17,483 nucleotides of DNA from Streptosporangiaceae bacterium (GTDB lineage Bacteria; Actinomycetota; Actinomycetes; Streptosporangiales; Streptosporangiaceae), in assembly GCA_030039095.1 (NCBI GenBank), contig JASHQP010000545.1, forward strand, positions 1 to 17,483, read 5' to 3'. Position 1 is the stretch's first letter, and every line of letters begins with the position of its first letter. Positions 6,534 to 14,744 of the stretch are shown here, in pieces. Under the pieces are notes generated by a model, which was not told the DNA's origin, made no database searches, and saw only the letters and a list, made by a program, of their open reading frames with translations. The translations under genes were made by a program, and so were the position numbers.

Positions 6534-7034
6534 TCATTGCGCCTGCTCGGCGGTATCGGCCAGATCGGCGCGGGCGGCGAGCGCGTCGAGCAGCAGGTGG
6601 AAATAGACCAGCCCGGCGCAGGGCCACCACCGCTCGGACAGCCCGGCCACCTCGTCGTACCCAGCGTCCGGGGTAAGACCGAAGCGGCGGCGCAGGTTGT
6701 TGCGGGCCCCGACGTCGTCGCCGGGCAGCACGTGATACCGGGCGAGACCGCGCAGCAGCACGTACTCGGCGCTCCAGCGCCCGATGCCGGGCAGGCTCAG
6801 CAGGATCTCGCGCGCGGCGGCGTCACCAGCGCCGTGGAGCGCCTCCAGGTCCAGCTCGCCGGCCAGGCAGAAGACGCGCCGGTAGGCGTCGCCGTCGAAG
6901 CGGTCTACCGCGTTGTGCGCCCGGCGGCGCAGCGCCCACACGGCAAGGTCAAGCCGGAACGGGGCAGCGACCTCGATCGTCTGCCAGGCCGCCTTTCGGG
7001 TCGCGGCTGCCGGGCGTGCATCGGATGCCTGCAT
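6534..7034 (-). pseudogene. DNA-3-methyladenine glycosylase (AlkA/HhH-GPD type) with internal deletion
   Basis: The family removes alkylated bases from DNA. Residues 25-58 (PFRLDLAVWALRRRAHNAVD, then RRVFCLAGE) match the N-terminal domain of actinobacterial AlkA-like glycosylases. Residues 61-157 match their C-terminal part, with the helix-hairpin-helix LPGIGRWSAE at 81-90 and the catalytic-aspartate region GDDVGARNNL at 105-114. In the family these blocks are separated by well over 100 residues, and full proteins are near 300; here they join directly at about residue 60 (DNA near 6855), in frame. The protein lacks most of the alpha-helical core. It may be dead or an odd minimal form. It lies 18 bp downstream of the double-DUF2249 hemerythrin gene and is probably co-transcribed; the ATG at 7034 has only a weak ribosome site. 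Confidence 0.75.
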
Positions 7035-7052
7035 GCTTCAGGGCCGGCCGAG

Positions 7053-8318
7053 CTAGGAGGCCGGGTGGCCGATGCGCACCCGCCAGGTCTTTGGCCCGGC
7101 CTCCAGGTAGTCCCAGGTGAACTCGCCCGGGTACTGGGCCTCGAACTGATACCGCAGCGGCACCGGGTCGTGGTCGTTGACCAGCACGAAACCGGCGCCA
7201 GGCTGGAGCGCGCGGTACGCGGTGAAGATCGTGTCGTGTCGCTGGAAGTGGGCTATCTGGCGCACGTCGAGGTCCGGCTCCTCGTTCCCTCCGTCCGGCC
7301 CGCCCTGGCCGGAGGGGGCCGCCTGGTGGCCCTGGGCCTCCGCCGCCGGCCGGCCGATCCGCACCCGCCACACCCGGGGCCCGGCCTCGATGGAGTCCCA
7401 GGTGAACTGGCCGGCGTGCTCGGCCTCGAACTGGTACCGCAGCGGCTTGGGGTCATGGTCATTGACCAGGACGAAACCCTGGCCAGGGTCGAGGTCACCG
7501 TAGCTGGCGAGGATCGTCTCGTGGCGTTGCGCGGGGGCCAGGGCCCGCACGTCGAGCTCGGGACCGCCCGCAGCTTCAGCCGGAACCGGCACCGTCTCCG
7601 GAACGCGGGCCGCCCCGGCATCCGGGCCCGACCCGGCGTCGACCCGGCGCGCCAGCCCGTGCAGGGCCGCGGTCACCGTGGCCGCGAGATCCGGCCGGTC
7701 CTCTCGCAGCGCAGCCCAGGCTGCGGCGGCGAGCCGACAGGCAAGGTCCGCCTGGCCCGCCCGGGCCAGCTCCCGTACCGCCTCCAGGAGCAGCCCGAGC
7801 AGCGCCCCCTGCGTATCCCGGGCGGCCTCCTTCCCGGCCCAGCCCGTCTTGGCGATCTCCTCGGTGCGCCGGTGCATCTGCGCCAGCAGCGCCGCCAGGT
7901 CCGTGTCATCGTTGGCGAGCAACGCCGGGAGCAGCACGTCGTTCTCCTTGGCGGCGTGCGCGGCGAACAGGTCAGCGATCTGCCGTGCCTGTTCGGCGGC
8001 GGCGGTGCCGTCGGCAAGGCCGGCCAGCGCCTCGGCCGCCGCGGACAACGTGCCGTGCTCGGTGGCCATCTCGCTGACGGTGCCGATCAGGCCGGCGGAC
8101 GCCGCCACGACCGCGGGGTAGACCGTCTCCTCCTCGGCCATCGCATGCGGCAGTATCTCCTCGGCCAGGTACGCGATCAGGTCGGCCACCGCGACGTCAT
8201 GCGAACGGCCCGCACTCACCGCCTCCGTGATGGCAGCAGCCCGGCCGCCGACCTGCTCGCTGAGCAGCCGATGATGGGTGCGCATGGCCTCGTAGGCCTC
8301 GGTTCCGGTGATGGTCAT
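7053..8318 (-). CDS. Hemerythrin-like protein with tandem DUF2249 domains
   Basis: Residues 8-135 form a hemerythrin domain with all expected iron ligands: H15/H16, H58-x3-E62, H88 and H121-x3-E125. An alanine-rich helical linker (about 150-225) follows, then a Pro/Ala/Glu spacer. Two DUF2249 domains end the protein (about 254-322 and 349-418). They share NDHDPxPLRYQFEA, FTWD and WRVRIG, with the second about 60-70% identical to the first by eye. Such an architecture suggests O2, NO or iron sensing or handling combined with a duplicated DUF2249 module that may bind a partner. The ATG at 8318 has AGGGAG upstream. An AT-rich promoter lies at 8355-8395. Confidence 0.93.
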   Translation of the reverse strand: MTITGTEAYEAMRTHHRLLSEQVGGRAAAITEAVSAGRSHDVAVADLIAYLAEEILPHAMAEEETVYPAVVAASAGLIGTVSEMATEHGTLSAAAEALAGLADGTAAAEQARQIADLFAAHAAKENDVLLPALLANDDTDLAALLAQMHRRTEEIAKTGWAGKEAARDTQGALLGLLLEAVRELARAGQADLACRLAAAAWAALREDRPDLAATVTAALHGLARRVDAGSGPDAGAARVPETVPVPAEAAGGPELDVRALAPAQRHETILASYGDLDPGQGFVLVNDHDPKPLRYQFEAEHAGQFTWDSIEAGPRVWRVRIGRPAAEAQGHQAAPSGQGGPDGGNEEPDLDVRQIAHFQRHDTIFTAYRALQPGAGFVLVNDHDPVPLRYQFEAQYPGEFTWDYLEAGPKTWRVRIGHPAS

Positions 8319-8354
8319 GTCGTCTCCCTTTGGATAACCGCTCCGACAGCGGCA

Positions 8355-8395
8355 CGAATATTATTTACTACACTACTTGATAAAATCCTGGCACC
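8355..8395 (-). promoter_or_regulatory. AT-rich promoter of the double-DUF2249 hemerythrin gene
   Basis: This is an AT island 37-77 bp upstream of the start. On the minus strand TTTATC and TAATAT lie 15 bp apart, a non-ideal spacing. It contains TAGTGTA followed by AAATA, also seen in the Rieske promoter at 5183-5192 (TAGTGTAAATA). Confidence 0.4.
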
Positions 8396-8415
8396 GCAGG
8401 GCCTTCGGCCTGCCG

Positions 8416-8473
8416 GCCGCCCTCTGAGCCGCCCTCTGAGCCGCCCTCTGAGCCGCCCGTTGAGCCGCCCGTT
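8416..8473. repeat. 12-bp tandem repeat, nearly five copies
   Basis: The unit GCCGCCCTCTGA repeats three times exactly, followed by one variant copy (GCCGCCCGTTGA) and one partial copy. It lies between the divergent hemerythrin and small membrane protein genes and directly flanks the hemerythrin promoter. Tandem copies could change in number by slippage. Confidence 0.85.
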
Positions 8474-8544
8474 CCGGGCCCGGGGGCCCCGCCGGTACAT
8501 CCATCCCGCGCTCATCCCGTGCTGCGAAGCAGGGTGGCATGTGA

Positions 8545-8580
8545 GGATTATTTTAACAAGCTGTATTGCTTAAAACAGCG
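8545..8580 (+). promoter_or_regulatory. AT-rich promoter region of the transaldolase operon
   Basis: An AT island with inverted arms TTTTAA and TTAAAA (and GCTGT / ACAGC) lies about 120 bp upstream of the first gene at 8700. No canonical -35/-10 pair at 17 bp is clear. It is the only AT patch before the operon. Confidence 0.4.
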
Positions 8581-8699
8581 AGGGGCGGTGCGGCCCAGAG
8601 TGGTTACGCCGAACGAGCTGCGTGACCAGCGGCCGTGCCGCTGGCCCGAAGGGCGGCAGGAACGCCGCCGCCGTCGCCGTGGAAGGGCGGGAGGTCGCC

Positions 8700-9044
8700 A
8701 TGTATCCAGACTCGGCACTTTCCGGGGGAGCACTCGCCGTCATCGCGGTGGTCGTCACCGCCGCGCTGGCGGCCTGGCTCATCATGGTGTTCCTCGCCGC
8801 CCGGGAACCGCACAGATCGTCCGCCGCCGCGAAGGCTGGCCGCCACGGCGAGCAGGCCGCTGCGGAACACCACGGCGAGCAGGCCGGTGCGGAACACCAC
8901 GGCGAGCAGGCCGGCACCGCAACGCGGCTTCGTTCCGATGACAAGCGCTCCGGAAGGGCAGCCGCCTTACCGATCACCTGGAGGTGTGATGACCAAGCCG
9001 ATAGCCAAGCTCCGGGATGCAGGTGTCTCGGTCTGGCTGGATGA
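8700..9044 (+). CDS. Small single-helix membrane protein with HGEQ repeats
   Basis: This 114-residue protein starts at ATG 8700 behind GGGAGG. Residues 9-34 form one membrane helix ([26 protein letters not shown]). Then come near-repeats HGEQAAAEH / HGEQAGAEH / HGEQAGT, encoded by a 27-bp tandem repeat (8844-8870, 8871-8897, partial to 8912). The last 19 codons overlap the start of the transaldolase gene in another frame. The C-terminus after the repeats looks uncharacteristic, so a frameshift from an earlier stop is possible. No family recognised. A charged, histidine-rich cytoplasmic tail is what can be seen. Confidence 0.6.
   Translation: MYPDSALSGGALAVIAVVVTAALAAWLIMVFLAAREPHRSSAAAKAGRHGEQAAAEHHGEQAGAEHHGEQAGTATRLRSDDKRSGRAAALPITWRCDDQADSQAPGCRCLGLAG
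8844..8912. repeat. 27-bp in-gene tandem repeat
   Basis: Two full and one partial copy of a unit beginning CACGGCGAGCAGGCC lie inside the small membrane protein gene. The unit is a multiple of three, so copy changes keep the frame. Confidence 0.85.
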
Positions 9045-10113
9045 CCTGAGCCGGGAGCGGCTGGCCACCGGCAGGCTTGCCGCGCTCGCACGCCACCGGG
9101 GAGTGTCCGGGGTGACAACGAACCCGACGATCTTCGCCCGGGCCGTCGCGGACGGCGTCGCCTACACGGACCAGATCCGTGACCTGACGCTGCGCCGGGC
9201 CGACGCGGATGAGGCGCTGCGCGAGCTGACCACATTCGACGTGCGGTGGGCCTGCGATGTGCTGCGTCCCGTGTACGAGGCGACCTCCGGCCTTGACGGC
9301 CGGGTGTCCATCGAGGTCGACCCGCGGATGGCCTACGATACTGGGCGCACGGTCGCCGAGGCGCGCGCGCTGTGGTGGCTGGTGGACCGGCCCAATCTGT
9401 TCATCAAGATCCCGGCCGCCCGCCAGGGCCTGCCGGCGATCAGGGCCTGCCTGGCCGAGGGGATCAGCATCAACGTCACGCTGATCTTCTCGCTGGCGCG
9501 CTACGGCGAGGTGATCGAGGCATTCCTTGCCGGGCTGGAGGGTGCCCGCCGCGCCGGGCGCTCCCTGTCCGGCATCGCGTCGGTGGCGTCGTTCTTCGTT
9601 TCCCGGGTAGATACCGAGGTGGACAAGCGGCTGGACAAGATCTGCACGCGGCAGGCGACCGCGCTGCGCGGCAGGGCCGCTATCGCCAACGCCCGGCTCG
9701 CATATCAGCGCTACGAGCAGGCGGTCTCGACCGACCGGTGGAAGTCACTGGCCGAGGCAGGCGCCCGGCCACAGCGCCCGTTGTGGGCCTCGACCAGCGT
9801 CAAGGACCCTGCCTATGACGACACCCGGTACGTGACCGGCCTGGTCGCGCCCGGTGTGGTCAACACCATGCCGGAGGCCACCCTGCGCGCGGTCGAGGAT
9901 CACGGGCAGATCTCTGGCGACAGCATCCATGGCAGCTACCAGCGATCGCGGGCGGTGCTGAACGATTTGGCCGAGCTGGGCATCGACTACGACGACGTCG
10001 TGCAGACGCTGGAGGACCAGGGCGTGGCGACGTTCGACGCGAGCTGGGACCACCTCCGCCGGCAGCTCGCCGGTGCGCTCCGCACGTCGGCCGACCATAA
10101 GGAGGAAACCTGA
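8989..10113 (+). CDS. tal: Transaldolase
   Basis: This cytoplasmic enzyme of the non-oxidative pentose phosphate pathway moves a three-carbon dihydroxyacetone unit from sedoheptulose 7-phosphate to glyceraldehyde 3-phosphate. The 374 residues are typical for the actinobacterial (long) class. Visible motifs are [12 protein letters not shown] near the N-terminus (D18), GVTTNPTIF (41-49), [11 protein letters not shown] (105-115) and the Schiff-base lysine K140 in LFIKIPA. Further motifs are the phosphate-site region SFFVSRVD and the C-terminal [16 protein letters not shown]. The ATG at 8989 has GGAGG five bases upstream and overlaps the previous gene. Placement beside stress genes rather than with tkt/zwf/opcA suggests an accessory copy. 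Confidence 0.95.
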   Translation: MTKPIAKLRDAGVSVWLDDLSRERLATGRLAALARHRGVSGVTTNPTIFARAVADGVAYTDQIRDLTLRRADADEALRELTTFDVRWACDVLRPVYEATSGLDGRVSIEVDPRMAYDTGRTVAEARALWWLVDRPNLFIKIPAARQGLPAIRACLAEGISINVTLIFSLARYGEVIEAFLAGLEGARRAGRSLSGIASVASFFVSRVDTEVDKRLDKICTRQATALRGRAAIANARLAYQRYEQAVSTDRWKSLAEAGARPQRPLWASTSVKDPAYDDTRYVTGLVAPGVVNTMPEATLRAVEDHGQISGDSIHGSYQRSRAVLNDLAELGIDYDDVVQTLEDQGVATFDASWDHLRRQLAGALRTSADHKEET

Positions 10114-10114
10114 G

Positions 10115-10477
10115 ATGGGTATTGATATCCGTATCCGCCGCGTCTACGACGCCCCTTCTCCTGACGACGGAGCGCGGGTGCTCGTGGACCGGGTGTGGCC
10201 GCGTGGCCTGCGCAAGGACGCCGCGCGGCTGGACGAGTGGGCGAAGGACGTCGCGCCATCGACCGAGCTGCGGACCTGGTACCACCACGACCCCGGCAAG
10301 TTCGAGGAGTTCCGTCGGCGTTACGCCGCCGAGCTGACCGGACCGGAGCAGCGCGAGGCGCTCGGGCGGCTCCGCACCCGGGCGGCCGGCGGGCCCGTGA
10401 CGCTCCTGACCGCCACCAGGGAACTCGATCTCAGCCAGGCGGCCGTCCTGGCCGATTTGCTGAGGAAGGCTTCATAG
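10115..10477 (+). CDS. DUF488 family protein (YeaO-like)
   Basis: This 120-residue soluble protein of the DUF488 family carries the signature blocks IRIRRVYDAPSPDDGARVLV, DRVWPRGLRKD, DEWAKDVAPST and WYHHDPGKFEEFRRRY, close to E. coli YeaO and its homologues. The biochemical function is unknown. The ATG at 10115 follows the transaldolase stop by one base. GGAGG at 10101-10105 lies within the end of the tal gene, so the two are translationally coupled. It ends only 14 bp before the convergent thioredoxin-fold gene, with no clear terminator between. Confidence 0.92.
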   Translation: MGIDIRIRRVYDAPSPDDGARVLVDRVWPRGLRKDAARLDEWAKDVAPSTELRTWYHHDPGKFEEFRRRYAAELTGPEQREALGRLRTRAAGGPVTLLTATRELDLSQAAVLADLLRKAS

Positions 10478-10491
10478 CCCGGGCGAGCCGG

Positions 10492-11238
10492 TCATGCTGG
10501 GCGCGCCGGATGCCGATCCGGGGCCCGTTCCTCGCCCCGGGGCGCCCCCGCGGCGTCACCGTCCTCGGCGAGGCCCGCCAGGTAGCGGAGCCCGTCGATG
10601 CCGGACCGGACGATCTGGCCGGGGCCGACGACCGCCGGTATCACCTGGCTGGGCAGCTCCAGCCATTCCTCGCGCCACCGCCGGATCCGCCGCCAGCCAG
10701 CCGTGCTGAGCGGCCCGCCGTCCGGCGCGATCGTGCCACCGGACCGGCGCACGATCCGCGTGAGGTCGGGATCCCGGTCCAGCAGGCTGGGAATGTCCGG
10801 GCTGGCGAGCCGGTCGGCGATGTCTTCCTGCGGCCACACCGGGCCGGTGATCAGCCGCCGTACCTCGTAGGCGCTGCTCACGTGCCGGTGCTGGGCCCAG
10901 ATCGCCCGGAACAGGCGGCGCCGCAACCCGTCGGCGACCCGGTCAACGACCGCTTCGGCGTAGGCAGCCACGGCAGCTCGAGTATTGCTGATCACCGGCG
11001 GTGGCGCGGCCGGCGCGTCCTCGCCGGGCAGCGCCAGCGTTGCGACCTCGCCCAGTTCCCTGTCCCAGGCGGCACGGCCGACGGCAGCGGGCGTTCCGGT
11101 CACGGCCAGCTTCTGGTCGTGTTCCACCGCCCGCCAGTCGATCTCCGCCCTGCCGTCGCGAGACAGCCGGTCGGCGCGCTGGCTGGCCAGGTAGGAGTAG
11201 GGGCAGTTGAAATCACCGTAGATGATCACTTTCATCAT
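10492..11238 (-). CDS. DsbA-family thioredoxin-fold oxidoreductase
   Basis: This 248-residue cytoplasmic protein of the DsbA/2-hydroxychromene-2-carboxylate isomerase superfamily has no signal peptide. The N-terminal strand MMKVIIYGDFNCPYSYLASQ ends in a CPYS active-site motif (C12), which has a single cysteine instead of CxxC. A helical insertion follows, and the C-terminal thioredoxin part includes the cis-proline region (SQVIPAVVGPGQIV). This form suggests a glutathione- or mycothiol-dependent isomerase or transferase rather than a disulfide-forming enzyme; that is inference. The start is the ATGATG at 11238, preceded by GGGAGG. A near-duplicate of this start region lies 22 bp upstream. 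Confidence 0.82.
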   Translation of the reverse strand: MMKVIIYGDFNCPYSYLASQRADRLSRDGRAEIDWRAVEHDQKLAVTGTPAAVGRAAWDRELGEVATLALPGEDAPAAPPPVISNTRAAVAAYAEAVVDRVADGLRRRLFRAIWAQHRHVSSAYEVRRLITGPVWPQEDIADRLASPDIPSLLDRDPDLTRIVRRSGGTIAPDGGPLSTAGWRRIRRWREEWLELPSQVIPAVVGPGQIVRSGIDGLRYLAGLAEDGDAAGAPRGEERAPDRHPARPA

Positions 11239-11260
11239 GCCCTCCCGAAGCCTTCATCAT
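11213..11260 (-). CDS. Possible 15-residue leader peptide
   Basis: CGGGAGGACATGATGAA (upstream copy) nearly repeats CGGGAGGGCATGATGAA at the gene start, 22 bp apart. Initiation at the upstream ATG gives MMKASGGHDESDHLR, ending inside the DsbA-family gene in another frame. It may be a regulatory leader or just a duplication scar. Confidence 0.35.
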   Translation of the reverse strand: MMKASGGHDESDHLR

Positions 11261-11332
11261 GTCCTCCCGAGAACCGCGAACTTCTTCCGGCTCCCGCACG
11301 GCGGACCTCCGGGACGCCGCTGGCCGCGGCCG

Positions 11333-14300
11333 TCAGCCGGCCAGTTCGCGCAGCCGCGGGACCAGGATCAGGTAGCCACCATGCTGGGCTGCGTCGAGCG
11401 CGGTGGTGGCGACGGTGCGGCAGCCCTGTTCGTCGCCGCGGCTGGCGAGAAGCTCGGCTTGCGCCCAACGGGCCTCGAATCGGGTGAGCGGAGTCCCGCC
11501 TGCCAGCGCGGCGCGCACATGCGGGGCCGCATCGCCGGGCCGCCCTTGGCGGGCCAGGCAGGCACCGAGCCGCGCATCGGCCCATGCCCGGAAGAACGGG
11601 AGGTGTTCGGAGCCCTGAACGCAGCGGCGGTAGGCGGATTCGGCGCGGTCCGTCAGCCCAGCGGCCTCGTAGGCCATGCCCAGGCCGCGGTTCGCGGCCG
11701 CGACCCATTCGGCGTGCCCGATGCGGGTGGCGATGGACGCCGATTCCTCGGCTGATTCGATCGCCTCGACGGCGCGGCCGTCGACGGCCAAGCCCTCGCT
11801 GCGACGCCAGAGACACTCGGCCTCGACGGCAGGGTGACGAGCTGTGCGGGCGTCGGCGAGGGTCTCGTCGATCTGCGCAACACCTTCGGCGGCCCGGCCC
11901 AGCAAGACCAGGACGTGGCCGCGGGTGGCGCGCGGGCTCCACAGCCGCAGGATCTCACCGTTGCCGATCGGCAATCGGGTGAGATGATCGAGTTGCGGGT
12001 CCGCGTCGCGGAGCCTGCCGCCGATGAAACTCGTCATCGCCTGGCAGTAGAGCAGGCGGGCGCAGCCCCGGCTGTCACCAGCCTGGTCGAGCAGGCCGCG
12101 CGCCCGCTGCAAGCGCTCGTGAGCACGGGCCAGGTTGCCACCGGTCAGGTCGATGATCGCGCCCGCTGCGAGCGCCTGACCGAGCGCGTCTGGCCGCGTG
12201 CCTGCTTCCGCGATCGCCAGCTCGGCAAGCTCGCCGCCGCGGGCCGCGCCGGCGATTCTCGCGTCGAGGATGGCCAGGCAGGCAAGGACCCGGGAGCGGC
12301 TGGCAGGATCGTCGACACTGTCCAGGGCGGCGACGAAGTCGTCGCGGGCCGCCTCCAGCCGGCCGCCGCGGCGGCCGGCCTCACCACGCACCTCCAGCAG
12401 CGCCGCCCTGGTGTGGCCCGGCGGGTCGAGGGACAGGCCGGCGTCCGCCAGCAGGGCGGCCTCCCGGTCGCTGAACCGCTCCAGCCGGCTGCGCGCGGCG
12501 GCCGCGTAGGTCGTGGCCGCCTCGTCACGGTCGCCGCCCGCCGCCAGGTGGCCGGCGATCTCGGCGGGATCGCCACCGCACTGCCGCAGCGCCCCGGCCA
12601 GGAGCGCATGCGATCGCGTCGTGTCGGCCAGGCTGATGATGCCACGGATCGCCTGGGCGACCACGCCATGGCTGAGCGCCCAGCCCTGCGCCTGCGCGCG
12701 GGCCAGCCCGGCGCTGGCCAGCCCGTCCAGAGCTTCCAGCGCGGCGCACAGATCGGTGCCGCTCGCCGCGGCGAGCAGCGCCGGCGGAGCGGGCCGGCCG
12801 AGCAGCGCGAGCAGGCCCAGCACCTCACGCGACCGGGCAGGCAAACACCCCAGCCGGCTCCTGGCCGCATCCTGCAGTCCCGCTGCGACGATCTCCGCGA
12901 CGTCGGATGCGGCGCAGGCCGGGCGCAGCCGCCATCGCTGGTCGGTGCCGCGGGCAATGGCGCCGTGTCTGGCCAGCGCGGCGGCGACCTCGATGGCGCT
13001 GAACGGCGAGCCGGCGATGTGCCCGAGCGTGGCCTCTGCCAGCCGCCGGTCGCCGAACAGGTCCATGACGGCACCCGCCGGAAGCCGGTCGAGCACGATC
13101 GTGGTCACGTCGCCGGCCTGCATCCCCAAACTCTCGGCGACTGCCCGCCCGGCGCGGCGCTCCGGCCGGTGCGCGGCCGCCAGGCGCACGCCGTCGAGCG
13201 TCCGGATCAGCATGCCGAGCAGGGCGAGGCTGGCCTCATCGGCCCATTGCAGGTCGTCGGCCACGATCAGGCAGCGTGGCCGGGCCACCGCCGCGACCAG
13301 GCGGACCGCACCGCGGCAAGCCAGCGCGCGGCGATCATCCTCGGTGCGGCCGGCCAGGGCCGCGCCGGGCGGCCCGAGTAGGCCCGGCACCACCTCGGCC
13401 AGCGCGCTGGCCTCGGGCTCCGGCAGGGCGTCCGCGGCGGGGCGGGGCAGACGCTGAGCAGCCTGGCGCAGCAGCCGGCCCACCACCGACCATGCCTCGT
13501 CCCGGTCGGCGGGGAAGGTCTGCACACTCAGCACGGGCACCGCGGCCCGCCGCGCCGCCTCCGCCAGCAGCGCGGACTTTCCGATGCCGCTCGGTCCGGT
13601 GACCAGCACCACCCTGGGACCTCGGCCGGCGGCCGCATCCATGATGAGGTCGCATTCCGGCTGCCGGCCCAGGAACGAGCGGGGGGATCCAGCCGGTCCG
13701 GCGGTCACGGGACGATCCTGCCGCACCGGCTGGGATCCGCCGGTCAGCACTTGCTGGCGGAGCTCGCGAGCCTGCGGCGTTGGCTCCAGGCCCGTCTCGC
13801 TGGCCAGGCGGGCACGGTAGTCGTCGAAGGCTATCAGCGCCCCGGCCCGGTCCCCGGCAGCCGCAAGCGCCCGTACCAGCAGCAGCAACGCGGTCTCCCG
13901 CAGCGGCTCGGCGGCCAGCGCCTGCCGCGCCCACGACGCCGCGTCCGCCGGGCCCGCAGAGCCCTCCCCGGCTGCATCCATCAGGCTCAGGGTGGCAGCC
14001 GCGGCTCCTTCCAGCGCCTCGAGGAAGGCAAGGCAGAGCAGGCGCCGGTCGGCTTGCGCCCACTCCGCGTAGGTGTCCTCGGCGAGCGGCTCCCCGCGCC
14101 ATACGCCGAGCGCGCTGCGGAACCAGCCCAGCGCTTCGGCCGGCCGTTCGGCCAGCCTGGCCCGGCCCTCCTGCACCGCGGCGACGAAAGCCTCCGCATC
14201 GACCCTGCAGCGGCCGTCATCGGCCAGGACGTATCCGCCCGGCGCGGTGCGAACCATCGTCCGGTCACCCAGCGCCCCTCGGATCCTGCTGACCAGAACC

Positions 14301-14608
14301 TCGATGTTACCGATAGCATCCGCGGGGGGATCCTTCGGCCACAGCGCCTCGGCGATCTGCTCCTTCGGCACCAGCGCCCCGTGGCGCAGGGCCAGCAGCC
14401 GCAGCAGCTGGCGGGCCAGCCTGCCGCCGAACGCGCGCAGCGCGATCTCCTGGCCATCCCGGTCCACCGCGAATCGGCCCAGCAGCCTGATCGTGACCAC
14501 CGCGCGGCCGGCGTCCGGACCGCCATTGTGAGCGTCCGGCGCAGGCGCGTCGCGCAGGCCGGCAGCTCGGGCCGATCCCGGTGCCCGCCGCTCGATCCTG
14601 GCCGTCAT
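11333..14608 (-). CDS. SARP/BTAD-type transcriptional regulator with AAA ATPase and TPR domains
   Basis: This is a large AfsR-like regulator of 1091 residues. Residues 38-128 form an OmpR-type winged-helix DNA-binding domain (VTIRLLGRFAV...NIEVLVSRIRGAL...GGYVL). Residues 135-288 form the bacterial transcriptional activation domain (BTAD). Residues 310-600 are an ATPase with Walker A GPSGIGKS (338-345) and Walker B LIVADDLQWAD (447-457). The rest is TPR-like helical repeats. There is no C-terminal LuxR domain. The start ATG 14608 is chosen because the longer in-frame ATG at 14782 lies on the -35 box and a leader ORF ends five bases before 14608. It is divergent from a hemerythrin gene and may control it or the island; the target is not visible. 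Confidence 0.9.
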   Translation of the reverse strand: MTARIERRAPGSARAAGLRDAPAPDAHNGGPDAGRAVVTIRLLGRFAVDRDGQEIALRAFGGRLARQLLRLLALRHGALVPKEQIAEALWPKDPPADAIGNIEVLVSRIRGALGDRTMVRTAPGGYVLADDGRCRVDAEAFVAAVQEGRARLAERPAEALGWFRSALGVWRGEPLAEDTYAEWAQADRRLLCLAFLEALEGAAAATLSLMDAAGEGSAGPADAASWARQALAAEPLRETALLLLVRALAAAGDRAGALIAFDDYRARLASETGLEPTPQARELRQQVLTGGSQPVRQDRPVTAGPAGSPRSFLGRQPECDLIMDAAAGRGPRVVLVTGPSGIGKSALLAEAARRAAVPVLSVQTFPADRDEAWSVVGRLLRQAAQRLPRPAADALPEPEASALAEVVPGLLGPPGAALAGRTEDDRRALACRGAVRLVAAVARPRCLIVADDLQWADEASLALLGMLIRTLDGVRLAAAHRPERRAGRAVAESLGMQAGDVTTIVLDRLPAGAVMDLFGDRRLAEATLGHIAGSPFSAIEVAAALARHGAIARGTDQRWRLRPACAASDVAEIVAAGLQDAARSRLGCLPARSREVLGLLALLGRPAPPALLAAASGTDLCAALEALDGLASAGLARAQAQGWALSHGVVAQAIRGIISLADTTRSHALLAGALRQCGGDPAEIAGHLAAGGDRDEAATTYAAAARSRLERFSDREAALLADAGLSLDPPGHTRAALLEVRGEAGRRGGRLEAARDDFVAALDSVDDPASRSRVLACLAILDARIAGAARGGELAELAIAEAGTRPDALGQALAAGAIIDLTGGNLARAHERLQRARGLLDQAGDSRGCARLLYCQAMTSFIGGRLRDADPQLDHLTRLPIGNGEILRLWSPRATRGHVLVLLGRAAEGVAQIDETLADARTARHPAVEAECLWRRSEGLAVDGRAVEAIESAEESASIATRIGHAEWVAAANRGLGMAYEAAGLTDRAESAYRRCVQGSEHLPFFRAWADARLGACLARQGRPGDAAPHVRAALAGGTPLTRFEARWAQAELLASRGDEQGCRTVATTALDAAQHGGYLILVPRLRELAG

Positions 14609-14613
14609 GGCGT

Positions 14614-14718
14614 TTACCGTCCTGGCAGACGCGCGCGGCTGCCGGTTTCGCGGCACCGGGCAGCGCTGGTGCCGCATCCGCGGTGCCAGCCCGCTGAGGC
14701 CGCCCTTTCCGCAGTCAT
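14614..14718 (-). CDS. Possible 34-residue leader ORF before the SARP regulator
   Basis: ATG 14718 has a strong GGGGAGGG ribosome site, while the regulator start at 14608 has none of its own that is obvious. The leader (MTAERAASAGWHRGC, then Arg-rich) ends in TAA five bases before the regulator ATG. Termination-reinitiation coupling would explain how the regulator is translated. A true protein function is unlikely. Confidence 0.5.
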   Translation of the reverse strand: MTAERAASAGWHRGCGTSAARCRETGSRARLPGR

Positions 14719-14744
14719 GCCAGCCCTCCCCTCTAGGCATTTTC

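Noticed and set aside
5405..6676. Plus-strand frame of 423 codons
   Set aside because: It runs out of frame through the Rieske and SPW genes, has Pro/Arg/Gly-rich shadow composition and crosses a terminator hairpin.
6537..8573. Plus-strand open frame of 678 codons
   Set aside because: It lies opposite the glycosylase and hemerythrin-DUF2249 genes, whose products match known families; the frame is an antisense shadow of high-GC codon use.
8844..8912. CRISPR-like repeats
   Set aside because: The units are contiguous, in frame and without spacers, so this is a coding tandem repeat.
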